Shown here one piece after another: positions 25,988 through 35,246 of a DNA stretch of 64,000 nucleotides. The position numbers and the translations under genes were made by a program. Within the stretch, counting starts at the first letter, position 1. Each line of letters begins with the position of its first letter. Under the pieces are notes generated by a model. The model was not told the origin of the DNA. It worked only from the letters and a program-made list of their open reading frames with translations, and searched no databases. The stretch covers positions 3,212-67,211 of the forward strand of contig JBMHCY010000003.1 of assembly GCA_049889655.1 (NCBI GenBank), in the 5' to 3' direction. The stretch comes from UBA1172 sp049889655 (GTDB lineage Bacteria; Pseudomonadota; Alphaproteobacteria; Puniceispirillales; UBA1172).

Positions 25988-26432
25988 CGCTGTTGCTGCC
26001 TGAGAAGACAGCCTTGCCCAGAAGGTCGGTGAGGTTCACCGGATCACGGGTATCATAGATCCGGTCACCATCGGCGAGAAGGTCTTCTTCAAAGCCGGGC
26101 AGGATTTCAATATGGTTGCCGCCGAGCAGCGAACTGGCAACGATGCGGGCTGAACTGTCGGCGGGAAGATTGATCCGCTTGTCGATCGAAACCGTGACCG
26201 TGGCGGCGAAAGTTTCCTCGTTCAGTGCCGTGCTGACGACCTTGCCCACAGTGATCCCCGAGATGCGGACATCATCACCGATCCCGAGCCCACCAATCTT
26301 GCCGAACTCTGCTGAAAGTTGCGTGCCGCTGGAAGACTGGACACCGGTGATGCCATAGGCCAGCCACAGGAAGCCCCCTGCCACCAGCAGCACCACGGCC
26401 CCCATTACTGTTTCAATCGTGTTGCGTGTCAT
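25980..26432 (-). CDS. mlaD: MlaD family substrate-binding protein of an outer-membrane lipid transport system
   Basis: A 150-residue MCE-domain protein: one membrane anchor at about 8-27, then the MCE barrel with GLGIGDDVRISGITVGKV and SLLGGNHIEI. In Mla systems MlaD forms a hexameric ring in the periplasm on the MlaEF transporter and passes phospholipids toward the inner membrane. No mlaE or mlaF is adjacent. It lies 21 bases downstream of the NDUFA12 gene and overlaps DUF2155. Confidence 0.93.
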   Translation of the reverse strand: MTRNTIETVMGAVVLLVAGGFLWLAYGITGVQSSSGTQLSAEFGKIGGLGIGDDVRISGITVGKVVSTALNEETFAATVTVSIDKRINLPADSSARIVASSLLGGNHIEILPGFEEDLLADGDRIYDTRDPVNLTDLLGKAVFSGSNSDG

Positions 26433-26453
26433 CGCTTGTCACTTCCGGCAGGT

Positions 26454-26813
26454 CTATTCGGGTTTCCAGGCCTGGTAATCCCCGGTTGCAGCAGGTCTCT
26501 GGCCGCCTTTTTGCAGATGGCCGCGGGGTTTATGGGCGTGGATTGTCCCTGTCAGGTTAGGCAGGTGATCCTGTTGCCAATGGCGCCGCCCGTAACCTTC
26601 AGGTGGCGGCGGGCTGTCTTCGGTGTAGTGGAGCCAGCCATGCCATTCGGGCGGGACTTTGCTGGCCTCCGCCTGGCCGTTATAGATCACAAAACGCTTG
26701 AAGCGGCCGAGCCGCCCCGGTTTGCGGGATACATAATAACGATTGCCGAAAGCATCTTCGCCAACCGCGCGGGCTGTCATGCTGATCATCAGTCGTGATA
26801 CAAAATTCAACAC
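26454..26813 (-). CDS. NADH:ubiquinone oxidoreductase NDUFA12-type accessory subunit
   Basis: A 119-residue soluble protein of the B17.2/NDUFA12 family, a complex I accessory subunit in mitochondria and alphaproteobacteria. The signature GEDAFGNRYY lies near residue 18, the WHGWLHYTEDSPP segment in the middle, and the W-x-DH-P-N-TGT motif near 79-91. The start is a GTG (26811-26813) with AAGGGAG 5 bases upstream; an ATG 24 bases later is a fallback. It heads the minus-strand trio with mlaD and DUF2155. The core complex I genes are elsewhere. Confidence 0.92.
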   Translation of the reverse strand: MLNFVSRLMISMTARAVGEDAFGNRYYVSRKPGRLGRFKRFVIYNGQAEASKVPPEWHGWLHYTEDSPPPPEGYGRRHWQQDHLPNLTGTIHAHKPRGHLQKGGQRPAATGDYQAWKPE

Positions 26814-26897
26814 CGGTCTCCCTTGAACGCCGTATCGGATTCACCCTTCATCAATACCGCATGACCACCTTCTTGGCAACGGCAAGCATGGGGGAAA

Positions 26898-26917
26898 CAG
26901 CCCTGCCGGACGGGCTG
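26898..26917. other. Hairpin in the NDUFA12-nrdJ intergenic region
   Basis: CAGCCC, 8-base loop, GGGCTG, followed on the plus strand by an A/T-rich tract that is not a clean U-run, so not a standard terminator. No B12-box or cobalamin riboswitch core was seen in 26814-27091. Confidence 0.35.
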
Positions 26918-27006
26918 CCATAAAAAAATAATATTTTTAACATTTTCTGCCATATTCTCTATTGGATCACACCTCAATATCATGTAGCCTATCTTTGGCT
27001 TAACAC

Positions 27007-27032
27007 AAGATGTGGGCAAAAACCTGCATCTT
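27007..27032 (+). promoter_or_regulatory. Imperfect inverted repeat upstream of nrdJ
   Basis: AAGATGTGGG and CCTGCATCTT pair over 10 positions with 2 mismatches around a 6-base loop, ending 59 bases before nrdJ. The left arm with its flank (ACACAAGAT) resembles half of an NrdR box (ACACWATATATWGTGT). Spacing of the two arms does not match the usual paired NrdR boxes, so the regulator is a guess. Confidence 0.4.
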
Positions 27033-27091
27033 ATGACTTTTTTATCGCCTGTGAATCGAGTGTTAATTTTGAAAAAACAAAGGACTTAACC

Positions 27092-30000
27092 ATGAAGCTG
27101 ACGCGGCACTTTACCCAGAAAAAAACCTCTCCCTACGAGACGATGGAATGGGTTCACGCGACGAGTGAGATCAGAAACCCCGACGGGACAATCGTCTTCC
27201 AGGCTGAGAATGTCGAAGTGCCCGCTCACTTTTCTCAGGTTGCGACCGATATTCTGGCACAGAAGTATTTCCGCAAGGCCGGCATTGCTGCCCGGTTGAA
27301 GAAGGTGGAAGAAAACGCCGTGCCGTCCTGGCTGTGGCGATCGATTCCCGATGAAAAAGCCCTCAAGGACCTGCCCGAAGATGAACGCTATGTCGGTGAG
27401 ACCTCCGCCCGTCAGGTCTATGACCGTCTGGCCGGGACCTGGACCTACTGGGGCTGGAAGGGTGGCTATTTCTCAACCGAGGAAGACGCCAAGACCTATT
27501 TTGATGAAATGCGCTATATGCTGGCAATGCAGATGGCCGCCCCAAATTCACCGCAGTGGTTCAACACCGGTCTGCACTGGGCCTACGGGATCGATGGGGC
27601 CGGACAGGGTCATTATTATGTCGATTACAAATCCGGCAAACTGACTCGTTCCAAATCCGCTTACGAACACCCGCAGCCCCATGCCTGCTTTATCCAGTCG
27701 ATCAGGGATGACCTCGTCAACGAAGGCGGCATCATGGATCTGTGGGTGCGTGAAGCACGGCTCTTTAAATACGGGTCCGGGACAGGCACCAACTTTTCCA
27801 GCCTGCGCGGCGAGAACGAGCCGCTTGCCGGCGGTGGCAAGTCTTCGGGCCTGATGAGTTTCCTGCGGATCGGTGACCGTGCCGCCGGGGCGATCAAATC
27901 CGGCGGGACAACCCGCCGCGCCGCCAAGATGGTCACTGTCGATGTCGACCATCCGGATATCGTCAATTACGTTGACTGGAAAGTGGTCGAGGAACAGAAG
28001 GTCGCGGCGCTTGTGGCCGGGTCCAAACTGGCCAGCCAGCACATGAACACTGTCATGGCGGCCTGCACTGATGAGAGCATCGCCAAGGAAGACCGCTACA
28101 GCGCCAAGACAAACAAGCCGCTGAAGAAGGCCATCCTGGCTGCCCGCAAGGCAATGATCCCCGAAAACTACATCCAGCGGGTGATCCAGTTCGCCGAACA
28201 GGGCTACACCGAAATTCAGTTCCGCACCTATGACACGGACTGGGATTCCGAAGCCTACATGACCGTTGCAGGCCAGAATTCCAACAACTCTGTCCGGGTC
28301 TCGAACGAATTTCTCCAGAAAGTGCTGGATAACAGCGAGTGGGATCTGATCCGCCGGACCGACGGTGAGGTCAGCGAGCGGGTCAATGCCCGTGAACTGT
28401 GGGAAAAGATCGCCTACGCCGCCTGGGCCTGCGCCGATCCGGGCCTGCAGTATGACAGCACCATCAACGAATGGCATACCTGCCCCCAGGGTGGCCGGAT
28501 CAACGCCTCCAACCCGTGTTCGGAATATATGTTCCTTGATGACACGGCCTGTAACCTTGCGTCGCTGAACCTCATGCAGTTCCGCCATGATGACAAGAGT
28601 TTCAATGTTGAGGCCTATATTCATGCCTGCCGGCTGTGGACGATCACGCTGGAAATTTCCGTACTGATGGCACAGTTCCCGTCCAAGGAAATCGCGCAAC
28701 TGTCCTATGACTATCGCACCCTTGGCCTCGGCTATGCCAATATCGGCGGTCTGCTGATGGCTGCCGGGCATTCCTATGACAGCGATGAAGGCCGGGCGAT
28801 CTGTGCCTCGCTTTCGGCAATCATGACCGGGACAGCCTATGCCACCTCTGCTGAGATTGCAGCCGAACTGGGCACCTTCCCGCGCTTTGACGAAAACCGT
28901 GATGATATGCTGCGGGTCATGCGTAACCACCGTCTCGCCGCCCATGGTAAGGCCGACGGCTATGAGGGGCTGAGCATCCTGCCGGTTCCGCTCAAGGGTG
29001 GTGATTGTCCCGATGCCCGTCTGCCGGAAGCCGCAGCCGAGGCCTGGGACAAGGCCCTCGAACTGGGCGAGAAGCACGGCTACCGCAATGCCCAATCAAC
29101 GGTGATCGCCCCGACGGGGACAATCGGCCTCGTCATGGATTGTGACACCACCGGGATCGAGCCTGATTTTGCCATCGTCAAGTTCAAGAAACTGGCTGGC
29201 GGCGGCTATTTCAAGATCATCAACCGTGTTGTGCCGGAAGCCCTTGCCAATCTCGGCTACAGCGAAGACCAGACCGACGACATTATCCGTTATGCTGTCG
29301 GTCACGGCAGTCTTGACCGGTGCCAGTCCGTGAGCATCAACGCGCTCAAGGACAAGGGCTTCACCGATGATGTGCTTGAAAAACTGGCCGGTGCGTTGAC
29401 CTCGGCCTTTGATATCAAGTTCGCCTTCAACCGGTTCACCCTCGGCGATGATTTCTGCAAGGATGTGCTCGGTTTCACCGATGCCCAACTGGATGATTTC
29501 AATTTCGATATGCTCGCCGCCCTTGGCTTCGGCAAGGATGAAATTGAACACGCCAACACCCATGTCTGTGGGGCAATGACGCTTGAAGGGGCGCCGCACC
29601 TGAAAGACGAGCATCTGCCCGTCTTCGATTGCGCCAACCCCTGTGGCCGCCTTGGTAAGCGGTTCCTCAGTGTCGACAGCCACATCACCATGATGGCCGC
29701 GGCCCAGCCGTTCATTTCCGGGGCGATCTCGAAGACGATCAATATGCCGAACAACGCCACGGTCGAGGATTGCGGTGAAGCCTATATGCTTTCCTGGCGT
29801 CTCGGCCTGAAGGCCAACGCGCTCTATCGTGACGGCTCGAAACTCAGCCAGCCTCTTTCAGCCGCACTTGTCGATGAAGAGGATCTGGATGAGATCGAAG
29901 AGATCATCGAAGCCCCGGCAGCCGCCCAGACAACCCGTGTTGTCGAGAAGATTGTCGAGCGTTTCGTTGCCACCCGCCACAAACTGCCCGACCGCCGCAA

Positions 30001-30709
30001 GGGGTATACCCAGAAGGCGATTGTCGGCGGCCACAAGGTCTATCTGCGGACAGGCGAATACGAAGACGGCAAGATCGGCGAGTTGTTCATCGATATGCAC
30101 AAGGAAGGCGCCGCTTTCCGCTCACTGATGAACAATTTCGCCATCGCGGTTTCAATCGGCCTGCAATACGGTGTCCCGCTGGAAGAATATGTCGAGGCCT
30201 TCACCTTCACGCGGTTCGAACCGCAGGGGATGGTCCAGGGCAACGACATGATCAAGATGTCGACCTCGATCCTTGATTACATCTTCCGTGAACTGGCCAT
30301 CTCGTATCTTGACCGGTCCGATCTCGGCCATGTTAACCCTGACGATCTCGATGCCGGAACAACCGGCGGCGGTGAAAGCCAGTCCGATCTGGCCAAGGCG
30401 ACGATCTCATCTGGCTTTGTCCGCAACCGAAATATCGTGATGTTCCGGGCAGCCAATTCCGATGCTGTCGCGGTCGCTGGCGGCGGTGGTGAGGCAACAG
30501 CCCAGGCTGCAACGACTGCAAGTGCGGCTGTGACTTCCGGCATCGCCGAAGCCGATACCGGGGGCAGCGATGTCGCCACCCAGATCAAGCAGGCACGGAT
30601 GCAGGGCTATGAAGGTGAGAACTGTTCCGAGTGCGGCAACTTCACCCTTGTCCGCAACGGTACCTGCCTTAAGTGCAACACCTGCGGTTCGACCACAGGC
30701 TGCAGTTAA
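27092..30709 (+). CDS. nrdJ: Vitamin B12-dependent (class II) ribonucleoside-diphosphate reductase
   Basis: A 1205-residue adenosylcobalamin-dependent ribonucleotide reductase making deoxyribonucleotides with or without oxygen. The thiyl-radical site is C476 in NPCSE. Alternate redox cysteines and the barrel core (LGLGYANIGG) are visible, and a C-terminal tail holds two CxxC pairs (CSECGN and CLKCNTCG), likely for thioredoxin reduction or zinc. The long form with an Ala-rich linker before the tail is standard for alphaproteobacteria. The ATG at 27092 follows AAAGGAC. A strong terminator ends the message at 30745-30776. The enzyme makes the organism dependent on cobalamin. Confidence 0.97.
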   Translation: MKLTRHFTQKKTSPYETMEWVHATSEIRNPDGTIVFQAENVEVPAHFSQVATDILAQKYFRKAGIAARLKKVEENAVPSWLWRSIPDEKALKDLPEDERYVGETSARQVYDRLAGTWTYWGWKGGYFSTEEDAKTYFDEMRYMLAMQMAAPNSPQWFNTGLHWAYGIDGAGQGHYYVDYKSGKLTRSKSAYEHPQPHACFIQSIRDDLVNEGGIMDLWVREARLFKYGSGTGTNFSSLRGENEPLAGGGKSSGLMSFLRIGDRAAGAIKSGGTTRRAAKMVTVDVDHPDIVNYVDWKVVEEQKVAALVAGSKLASQHMNTVMAACTDESIAKEDRYSAKTNKPLKKAILAARKAMIPENYIQRVIQFAEQGYTEIQFRTYDTDWDSEAYMTVAGQNSNNSVRVSNEFLQKVLDNSEWDLIRRTDGEVSERVNARELWEKIAYAAWACADPGLQYDSTINEWHTCPQGGRINASNPCSEYMFLDDTACNLASLNLMQFRHDDKSFNVEAYIHACRLWTITLEISVLMAQFPSKEIAQLSYDYRTLGLGYANIGGLLMAAGHSYDSDEGRAICASLSAIMTGTAYATSAEIAAELGTFPRFDENRDDMLRVMRNHRLAAHGKADGYEGLSILPVPLKGGDCPDARLPEAAAEAWDKALELGEKHGYRNAQSTVIAPTGTIGLVMDCDTTGIEPDFAIVKFKKLAGGGYFKIINRVVPEALANLGYSEDQTDDIIRYAVGHGSLDRCQSVSINALKDKGFTDDVLEKLAGALTSAFDIKFAFNRFTLGDDFCKDVLGFTDAQLDDFNFDMLAALGFGKDEIEHANTHVCGAMTLEGAPHLKDEHLPVFDCANPCGRLGKRFLSVDSHITMMAAAQPFISGAISKTINMPNNATVEDCGEAYMLSWRLGLKANALYRDGSKLSQPLSAALVDEEDLDEIEEIIEAPAAAQTTRVVEKIVERFVATRHKLPDRRKGYTQKAIVGGHKVYLRTGEYEDGKIGELFIDMHKEGAAFRSLMNNFAIAVSIGLQYGVPLEEYVEAFTFTRFEPQGMVQGNDMIKMSTSILDYIFRELAISYLDRSDLGHVNPDDLDAGTTGGGESQSDLAKATISSGFVRNRNIVMFRAANSDAVAVAGGGGEATAQAATTASAAVTSGIAEADTGGSDVATQIKQARMQGYEGENCSECGNFTLVRNGTCLKCNTCGSTTGCS

Positions 30710-30744
30710 GGCTGGACATTGACACGGATCAACGCCTAAATCAG

Positions 30745-30776
30745 ATGGCGAGGGGCAACCCCCCTCGCCATTTTTC
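30745..30776 (+). terminator. Intrinsic terminator after nrdJ
   Basis: An 11-pair stem (ATGGCGAGGGG with CCCCTCGCCAT) around a CAACC loop, followed by TTTTC and TT. It lies 35 bases after the nrdJ stop. Confidence 0.9.
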
Positions 30777-30812
30777 TTGAACCTGGCCACACCACCGCAA
30801 CAGGAGATTATC

Positions 30813-31283
30813 ATGGCAGGAAAAATCGATGCACGTCTGGCTGAACTCGGGATTGATATCCCGGATGCTCCGGCACCAGCCGCCAACTATGTGCCCTATG
30901 TAACCACTGGCAACCTTGTTATCGTTTCCGGCCAGGTGCCGTTCGTTGATGGCAAACTGCGTGTGACCGGCCATATGGGTGATGGCAGCGTGACCGAAGA
31001 ACAGGCAATTGCCGAGGCCCGGCAATGCGCGATCAACCTGCTTGCCCAGGTCAAGGTGGCCACCGGCGGTGATCTCGACCGCGTCAAGCGCGTTGTCAAA
31101 CTCGGTGGCTTTGTCGCGTCCACCCCTGATTTCACCGGCCAGCCCAAGATTATCAATGGTGCCTCCGACCTGATGGGGGATGTCTTCGGTGAGGCCGGGC
31201 AGCACGCCCGTTTCGCAGTTGGTGCCAGCGCCCTGCCACTCGGCTGTGTTGTCGAGATCGAAGGTATGTTCGAAATCGAATAA
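30813..31283 (+). CDS. RidA/YjgF family protein (long subgroup)
   Basis: A 156-residue RidA-fold protein, cytoplasmic. Features are SGQVPFVDGK near residues 36-45, QCAINLLAQVK in the central helix, and the C-terminal GxxVEIEGMFEI strand. This ~150-residue subgroup lacks the Arg that binds 2-iminoacids at the canonical RidA position, at least in the segment where I would expect it. Enamine/imine deaminase activity is therefore uncertain. Start is the ATG at 30813 with CAGGAG 7 bases upstream. It follows the nrdJ terminator closely, and the next gene begins 39 bases later. Confidence 0.85.
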   Translation: MAGKIDARLAELGIDIPDAPAPAANYVPYVTTGNLVIVSGQVPFVDGKLRVTGHMGDGSVTEEQAIAEARQCAINLLAQVKVATGGDLDRVKRVVKLGGFVASTPDFTGQPKIINGASDLMGDVFGEAGQHARFAVGASALPLGCVVEIEGMFEIE

Positions 31284-31322
31284 TCGCTTGCCAAGGGCGG
31301 CAGCAGCCATAGATTGCAGGTC

Positions 31323-32504
31323 ATGGATGACGATCGCACACCTGCCGCCCCCGCCGACTGGACCATCACCTTTCATGAAAGCATGGCCGCCATTGATGCC
31401 GCGGCCTGGGATCGCTGTGCCGGGGCAGATAACCCCCTGCAAAGCCATGCCCTGCTTGCCGCCATGGAAGACAGCGGTTCCGCCATTGCCGAAACAGGCT
31501 GGATCCCCCGCCATCTGAGCCTCACCGATACCAGCGGCCGCATCGCCGGGGTGATGCCGTTCTACGTCAAGACCCATTCCTATGGCGAATACGTCTTTGA
31601 CCATGCCTGGGCCAATGCCTGGGCCCGGGCAGGCGGTGATTATTATCCGAAGGGGCAGTCGGCGATCCCGTTTACCCCGGTTCCCGGCCAGCGGCTGATG
31701 GTTGCCCCCGATGCCCCGGGGGAAGCCCGTCTGGCCCTGGCAGAGGGTCTGATCAAGGCCGGGGCGGCGATGGACCTGTCATCCCTGCACATCACCTTCC
31801 TTGAAAGTGATGAGGCCGCTCTTCTGGAGCAATCTGGCAGCGGCTGGATCAGGCGCAAGGGGATGCAGTTCCACTGGCACAATCGCGGCTATGCCGGGTT
31901 TGATGATTTTCTGGCCACCATGGCCTCACGCAAGCGCAAGACCATGCGTCGCGAACGCCGCAGCCTCGCCGATAACGGTGTCCGCTTCCGTCACCTGAGC
32001 GGTGATGACCTGACCGCCGCTGACTGGGACCGTTTCTATGATTTCTATCTGGCGACGATCGAAAAGAAATGGGGCGGGGCCTACCTCACCCGTGCTTTTT
32101 TTGAGGCCATCAGCGCCACCATGGCGGAAAAGGTGCTGCTGATCATGGCCGAAAAGGATGGCGAGACGATTGCCGGGGCGCTCAATTTCATCGGCACGGA
32201 TACGCTCTACGGGCGCAACTGGGGCAGCCGGGTCGACCTGCCCTTCCTGCATTTCGAGACCTGCTACTATCAGGCGATTGATGCGGCGATTGAGCGGGGG
32301 CTTGAACGGGTTGAGGCCGGAGCCCAGGGGCTGCATAAAGTCCAGCGCGGTTATGAGCCGGTGACGACCTGGTCAAGCCATTATCTCTATCATGAGGGCT
32401 TTGCCGATGCGATCCGGCGGTATACGGCACAGGAAGCCGCGCAGGTCGACCGTGAAGCCGAGGAACTGCGCGGCTGGATGCCCTACCGTCAGGAAGAAAT
32501 CTAG
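31323..32504 (+). CDS. FemAB-like GNAT-fold protein (COG3146/PF04339)
   Basis: A 393-residue protein of the peptidogalycan biosynthesis/recognition family, related to FemAB aminoacyltransferases. Typical segments are NPLQSHALLAAMEDSGS near the start, GDYYPKGQSAIPFTPV near 105-120, and the GNAT-like core KWGGAYLTRAFF, NFIGTDTLYGRNWGS and EAGAQGLHKVQRGYEP. No signal peptide or membrane segment is evident. Function is not experimentally clear; a role in cell-envelope modification is assumed from the fold. The ATG at 31323 has only a weak upstream GCAGG. Its TAG stop shares the palindrome CTAG with the opposing clpA stop. Confidence 0.85.
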   Translation: MDDDRTPAAPADWTITFHESMAAIDAAAWDRCAGADNPLQSHALLAAMEDSGSAIAETGWIPRHLSLTDTSGRIAGVMPFYVKTHSYGEYVFDHAWANAWARAGGDYYPKGQSAIPFTPVPGQRLMVAPDAPGEARLALAEGLIKAGAAMDLSSLHITFLESDEAALLEQSGSGWIRRKGMQFHWHNRGYAGFDDFLATMASRKRKTMRRERRSLADNGVRFRHLSGDDLTAADWDRFYDFYLATIEKKWGGAYLTRAFFEAISATMAEKVLLIMAEKDGETIAGALNFIGTDTLYGRNWGSRVDLPFLHFETCYYQAIDAAIERGLERVEAGAQGLHKVQRGYEPVTTWSSHYLYHEGFADAIRRYTAQEAAQVDREAEELRGWMPYRQEEI

Positions 32505-34810
32505 GCGTCTTCGGTTTCGCGTGTTGCCTTGCCGGAACCCTGATCCGGGGTTTCGGTGGTGATGACAAGACCGGCGATATCCCCGGCGTCATTCGGTGCA
32601 TCAGTATCGACAAGCGCCATACCGCCATCCACCAGCCGCCCAAAGAGCAGTTCTTCGGCCAGCGGCTTCTTGACATATTCCTGAACAACACGGCCAAGCG
32701 GACGCGCCCCGTAGGCCGGATCATAGCCGCGTTCGGCCAGCCAGTCGCGGGCACTGTCGCTGAGGCTGATGGTGACACCACGATCAGCCAGTTGTGCCTC
32801 GAGCTGGAGGATGAATTTGTCCACCACCCGGCGGATAATCTCCGGCGCAAGCCCGGCAAAGGCAATAATCGCATCAAGTCGGTTGCGGAATTCCGGCGTG
32901 AAGGTCTTTTCGATCGCCTCGGTATCAGCCCCGACATTCATCGTCCGGCCAAAGCCGATCGCCTGCCGGCTGAGCTGCGCCGCCCCGGCATTGGTGGTCA
33001 TGATGATGATGACATTGCGGAAATCGATCGTCTTGCCGTTATGGTCGGTCAGGCGGCCGTTATCCATCACCTGCAAGAGCAGGTTGAAGATATCGGGATG
33101 CGCCTTTTCGATCTCGTCAAGCAGCAGCACGGCATGGGGAGTCTGGTCCACCGCATCGGTGAGCAGACCGCCCTGATCAAAGCCGACATAGCCCGGCGGG
33201 GCGCCGATCAGCCGCGAGACCGAATGACGTTCCATGTATTCGGACATATCGAAACGGATCAGTTTGATGCCAAGGCTGTCCGCCAGTTGACGGGCGACTT
33301 CGGTCTTGCCGACCCCGGTGGGACCGCTGAAGAGATAATTGCCGACAGGCTTTTCCGGCTCCCGCAGCCCGGCGCGCGACAGTTTGATCGCTGAGGCAAG
33401 GGCCGTGATCGCCGCATCCTGGCCATAGACCATGCGCTTGAGATCACTTTCAAGGCTGGCCAGAGCCTTTTTGTCATCCCGGCTGACGCTGCGCGGCGGG
33501 ATCCTGGCCATGGTCGCGATAGTGGCCTCAATTTCCTTCTGGCCGATAACCTTGCGGCGGCGCGACGGCGGCAGCAGCATCTGGGCGGAGGCCGCCTCAT
33601 CGATCACGTCAATGGCCTTGTCCGGCAGTTTGCGGTCAGTGATATAACGCGCTGACAGTTCAACCGCTGCCTTCAGCCCGGCTGTCGTGAAGCGGACCCC
33701 GTGGTGTTCCTCATACCGAGTTTTGAGGCCGCTCAGAATCTTGATGGTATCGCCGACTGCCGGTTCGTTGACGTCGATTTTCTGGAACCGCCGCGATAAC
33801 GCCCGATCCTTTTCGAACCAGCCACGGAATTCCTTGTAGGTGGTTGAACCGATGCACCGCAGCTTGCCTTCCTGCAATGCCGGCTTGAGCAGATTGGAAG
33901 CATCCATCGCCCCGCCACTGGTCGCCCCGGCACCGATGATCGTATGGATCTCGTCAATGAAGAGGATCGCATTGTCATCTTGCGAGACCTGTTCCATCAC
34001 TGCCTTGAGCCGTTCTTCGAAATCACCGCGATAACGGGTTCCGGCCAGAAGAGCCCCCATATCAAGCGAATAGATGCGGGCCTTGGCCAGGACATCAGGC
34101 ACCTCACCTTCGACAACCTTGCGGGCAAGCCCTTCGGCAATCGCTGTCTTGCCGACACCGCTGTCACCAACGAGAAGCGGGTTGTTCTTTGTCCGGCGGC
34201 AGAGCACCTGAATGGTCCGGTCGACTTCTGCCTGACGGCCGATAAGCGGGTCAATGCGGCCATCACCGGCCTTGGCATTGAGATCGACAGCATAGGTTGC
34301 AAGGGCATCCTGGCTCTGGGCCGCATCATCCTGAGCGGCCTCCATCCCTTCGGCGTTGACTTTGCCGGAATTGAACTCAGGGTTCTTGGCGATGCCGTGG
34401 CTGACATAGGTGACGGCATCAAGCCGAGACATATTCTGCTGCTGCAGGGCCCAGACGGCGTGGCTTTCACGTTCAGCAAAAAGCGCGATCAGCACATTGG
34501 CCCCGGTGGCGACATCGCGCCCGGAGGACTGGGTGTGGATCACCGCCCGTTGCAGGACACGCTGGAAACTGGTGGTGGGCTGGGTTTCGCTGTTTTTGAC
34601 GCTGATGCTGGCAAGGGTATCATCAAGATGCCGTTCGATTTCCTCGCGCAGCACAGTGATATCAACATTGCAGGCAGCCAGCACTTCGAGGGCGTCACTG
34701 TCTTCGGTGAGCGCAACCAGCAGATGTTCCAGCGTGGCAAATTCGTGACCCTTTTCTTCGGCCAGTTTCATCGAACGGCGCAGGGTTTCTTCGAGTTCCT
34801 GAGACAGCAT
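32501..34810 (-). CDS. clpA: ATP-dependent Clp protease ATP-binding subunit ClpA
   Basis: A 769-residue double-AAA+ unfoldase that feeds ClpP. The N-domain (about 1-145) binds ClpS. D1 Walker A is GDSGVGKT with FIDEIHT; D2 Walker A is GPTGVGKT with LLDEIEKAHPD. No ClpB-type middle coiled coil is present, which separates it from ClpB and ClpC. The ATG at 34808-34810 is 4 bases after the clpS stop, with AAAGGAA spanning the junction, so translation is coupled. The C-terminus overlaps the opposing gene by four bases. clpP itself is not in the window. Confidence 0.96.
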   Translation of the reverse strand: MLSQELEETLRRSMKLAEEKGHEFATLEHLLVALTEDSDALEVLAACNVDITVLREEIERHLDDTLASISVKNSETQPTTSFQRVLQRAVIHTQSSGRDVATGANVLIALFAERESHAVWALQQQNMSRLDAVTYVSHGIAKNPEFNSGKVNAEGMEAAQDDAAQSQDALATYAVDLNAKAGDGRIDPLIGRQAEVDRTIQVLCRRTKNNPLLVGDSGVGKTAIAEGLARKVVEGEVPDVLAKARIYSLDMGALLAGTRYRGDFEERLKAVMEQVSQDDNAILFIDEIHTIIGAGATSGGAMDASNLLKPALQEGKLRCIGSTTYKEFRGWFEKDRALSRRFQKIDVNEPAVGDTIKILSGLKTRYEEHHGVRFTTAGLKAAVELSARYITDRKLPDKAIDVIDEAASAQMLLPPSRRRKVIGQKEIEATIATMARIPPRSVSRDDKKALASLESDLKRMVYGQDAAITALASAIKLSRAGLREPEKPVGNYLFSGPTGVGKTEVARQLADSLGIKLIRFDMSEYMERHSVSRLIGAPPGYVGFDQGGLLTDAVDQTPHAVLLLDEIEKAHPDIFNLLLQVMDNGRLTDHNGKTIDFRNVIIIMTTNAGAAQLSRQAIGFGRTMNVGADTEAIEKTFTPEFRNRLDAIIAFAGLAPEIIRRVVDKFILQLEAQLADRGVTISLSDSARDWLAERGYDPAYGARPLGRVVQEYVKKPLAEELLFGRLVDGGMALVDTDAPNDAGDIAGLVITTETPDQGSGKATRETEDA

Positions 34811-34814
34811 AATG

Positions 34815-35156
34815 CTATTCCTTTTCAATCTGCAACTGGAGCGGGTGCTGATTCTTGCGCGCCAGCTCCATGACCTGCGTGGCCTTTGTTTCAGCCACTT
34901 CATATGTATAAACTCCACAGACACCGACACCGCGCTGATGCACGTGCAGCATGATCTGGGTAGCGTCATCATGCGATTTCCGGAAGAAATGCTGGAGAAC
35001 CATGACAACGAATTCCATCGGCGTGTAGTCATCATTGAGCATGATGACCTTGTACATGGCCGGTTTTTTTGTCTTTGGCCTGGTTTTCGTTGCAAGCCCC
35101 GTATCCGGGCCGCCAGGCTGATTGTCTTTGTCTTGACTCATGCTTACCATCACCAT
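34815..35156 (-). CDS. clpS: ClpS, N-degron adaptor for ClpAP
   Basis: An adaptor of about 113 residues that hands proteins with N-terminal Leu, Phe, Trp or Tyr to ClpA. The binding-pocket motif NDDYTPMEFV, the HVHQRG helix and the GVYTYEVAETK strand are intact. Three in-frame ATGs (35154-35156, 35148-35150, 35139-35141) begin the frame with no decisive ribosome site; the last gives a 108-residue protein starting MSQDKDN. It is the first gene of the clpS-clpA pair, with a candidate promoter at 35218-35246. Confidence 0.95.
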   Translation of the reverse strand: MVMVSMSQDKDNQPGGPDTGLATKTRPKTKKPAMYKVIMLNDDYTPMEFVVMVLQHFFRKSHDDATQIMLHVHQRGVGVCGVYTYEVAETKATQVMELARKNQHPLQLQIEKE

Positions 35157-35217
35157 GCTGGATCAGATGTGATTGTATTCAGTGTCTATGCTCTTCTGAC
35201 CATTCATTGCTCCTACT

Positions 35218-35246
35218 ACTATATTGTCATTTCTGCGGCCTTTGAA
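35218..35246 (-). promoter_or_regulatory. Candidate promoter for clpS-clpA
   Basis: Minus strand: TTCAAA, 17 bases, TATAGT, about 60 bases before clpS. It has no clear match to a heat-shock (RpoH) promoter. The rest of 35247-35427 is AT-rich and holds nothing I can name apart from a weak plus-strand TACACA, 17 bases, TATATT. Confidence 0.4.

Noticed and set aside
26814..27091. Cobalamin riboswitch ahead of nrdJ
   Set aside because: I saw no B12 box or conserved core; only a GC hairpin and an NrdR-like inverted repeat.
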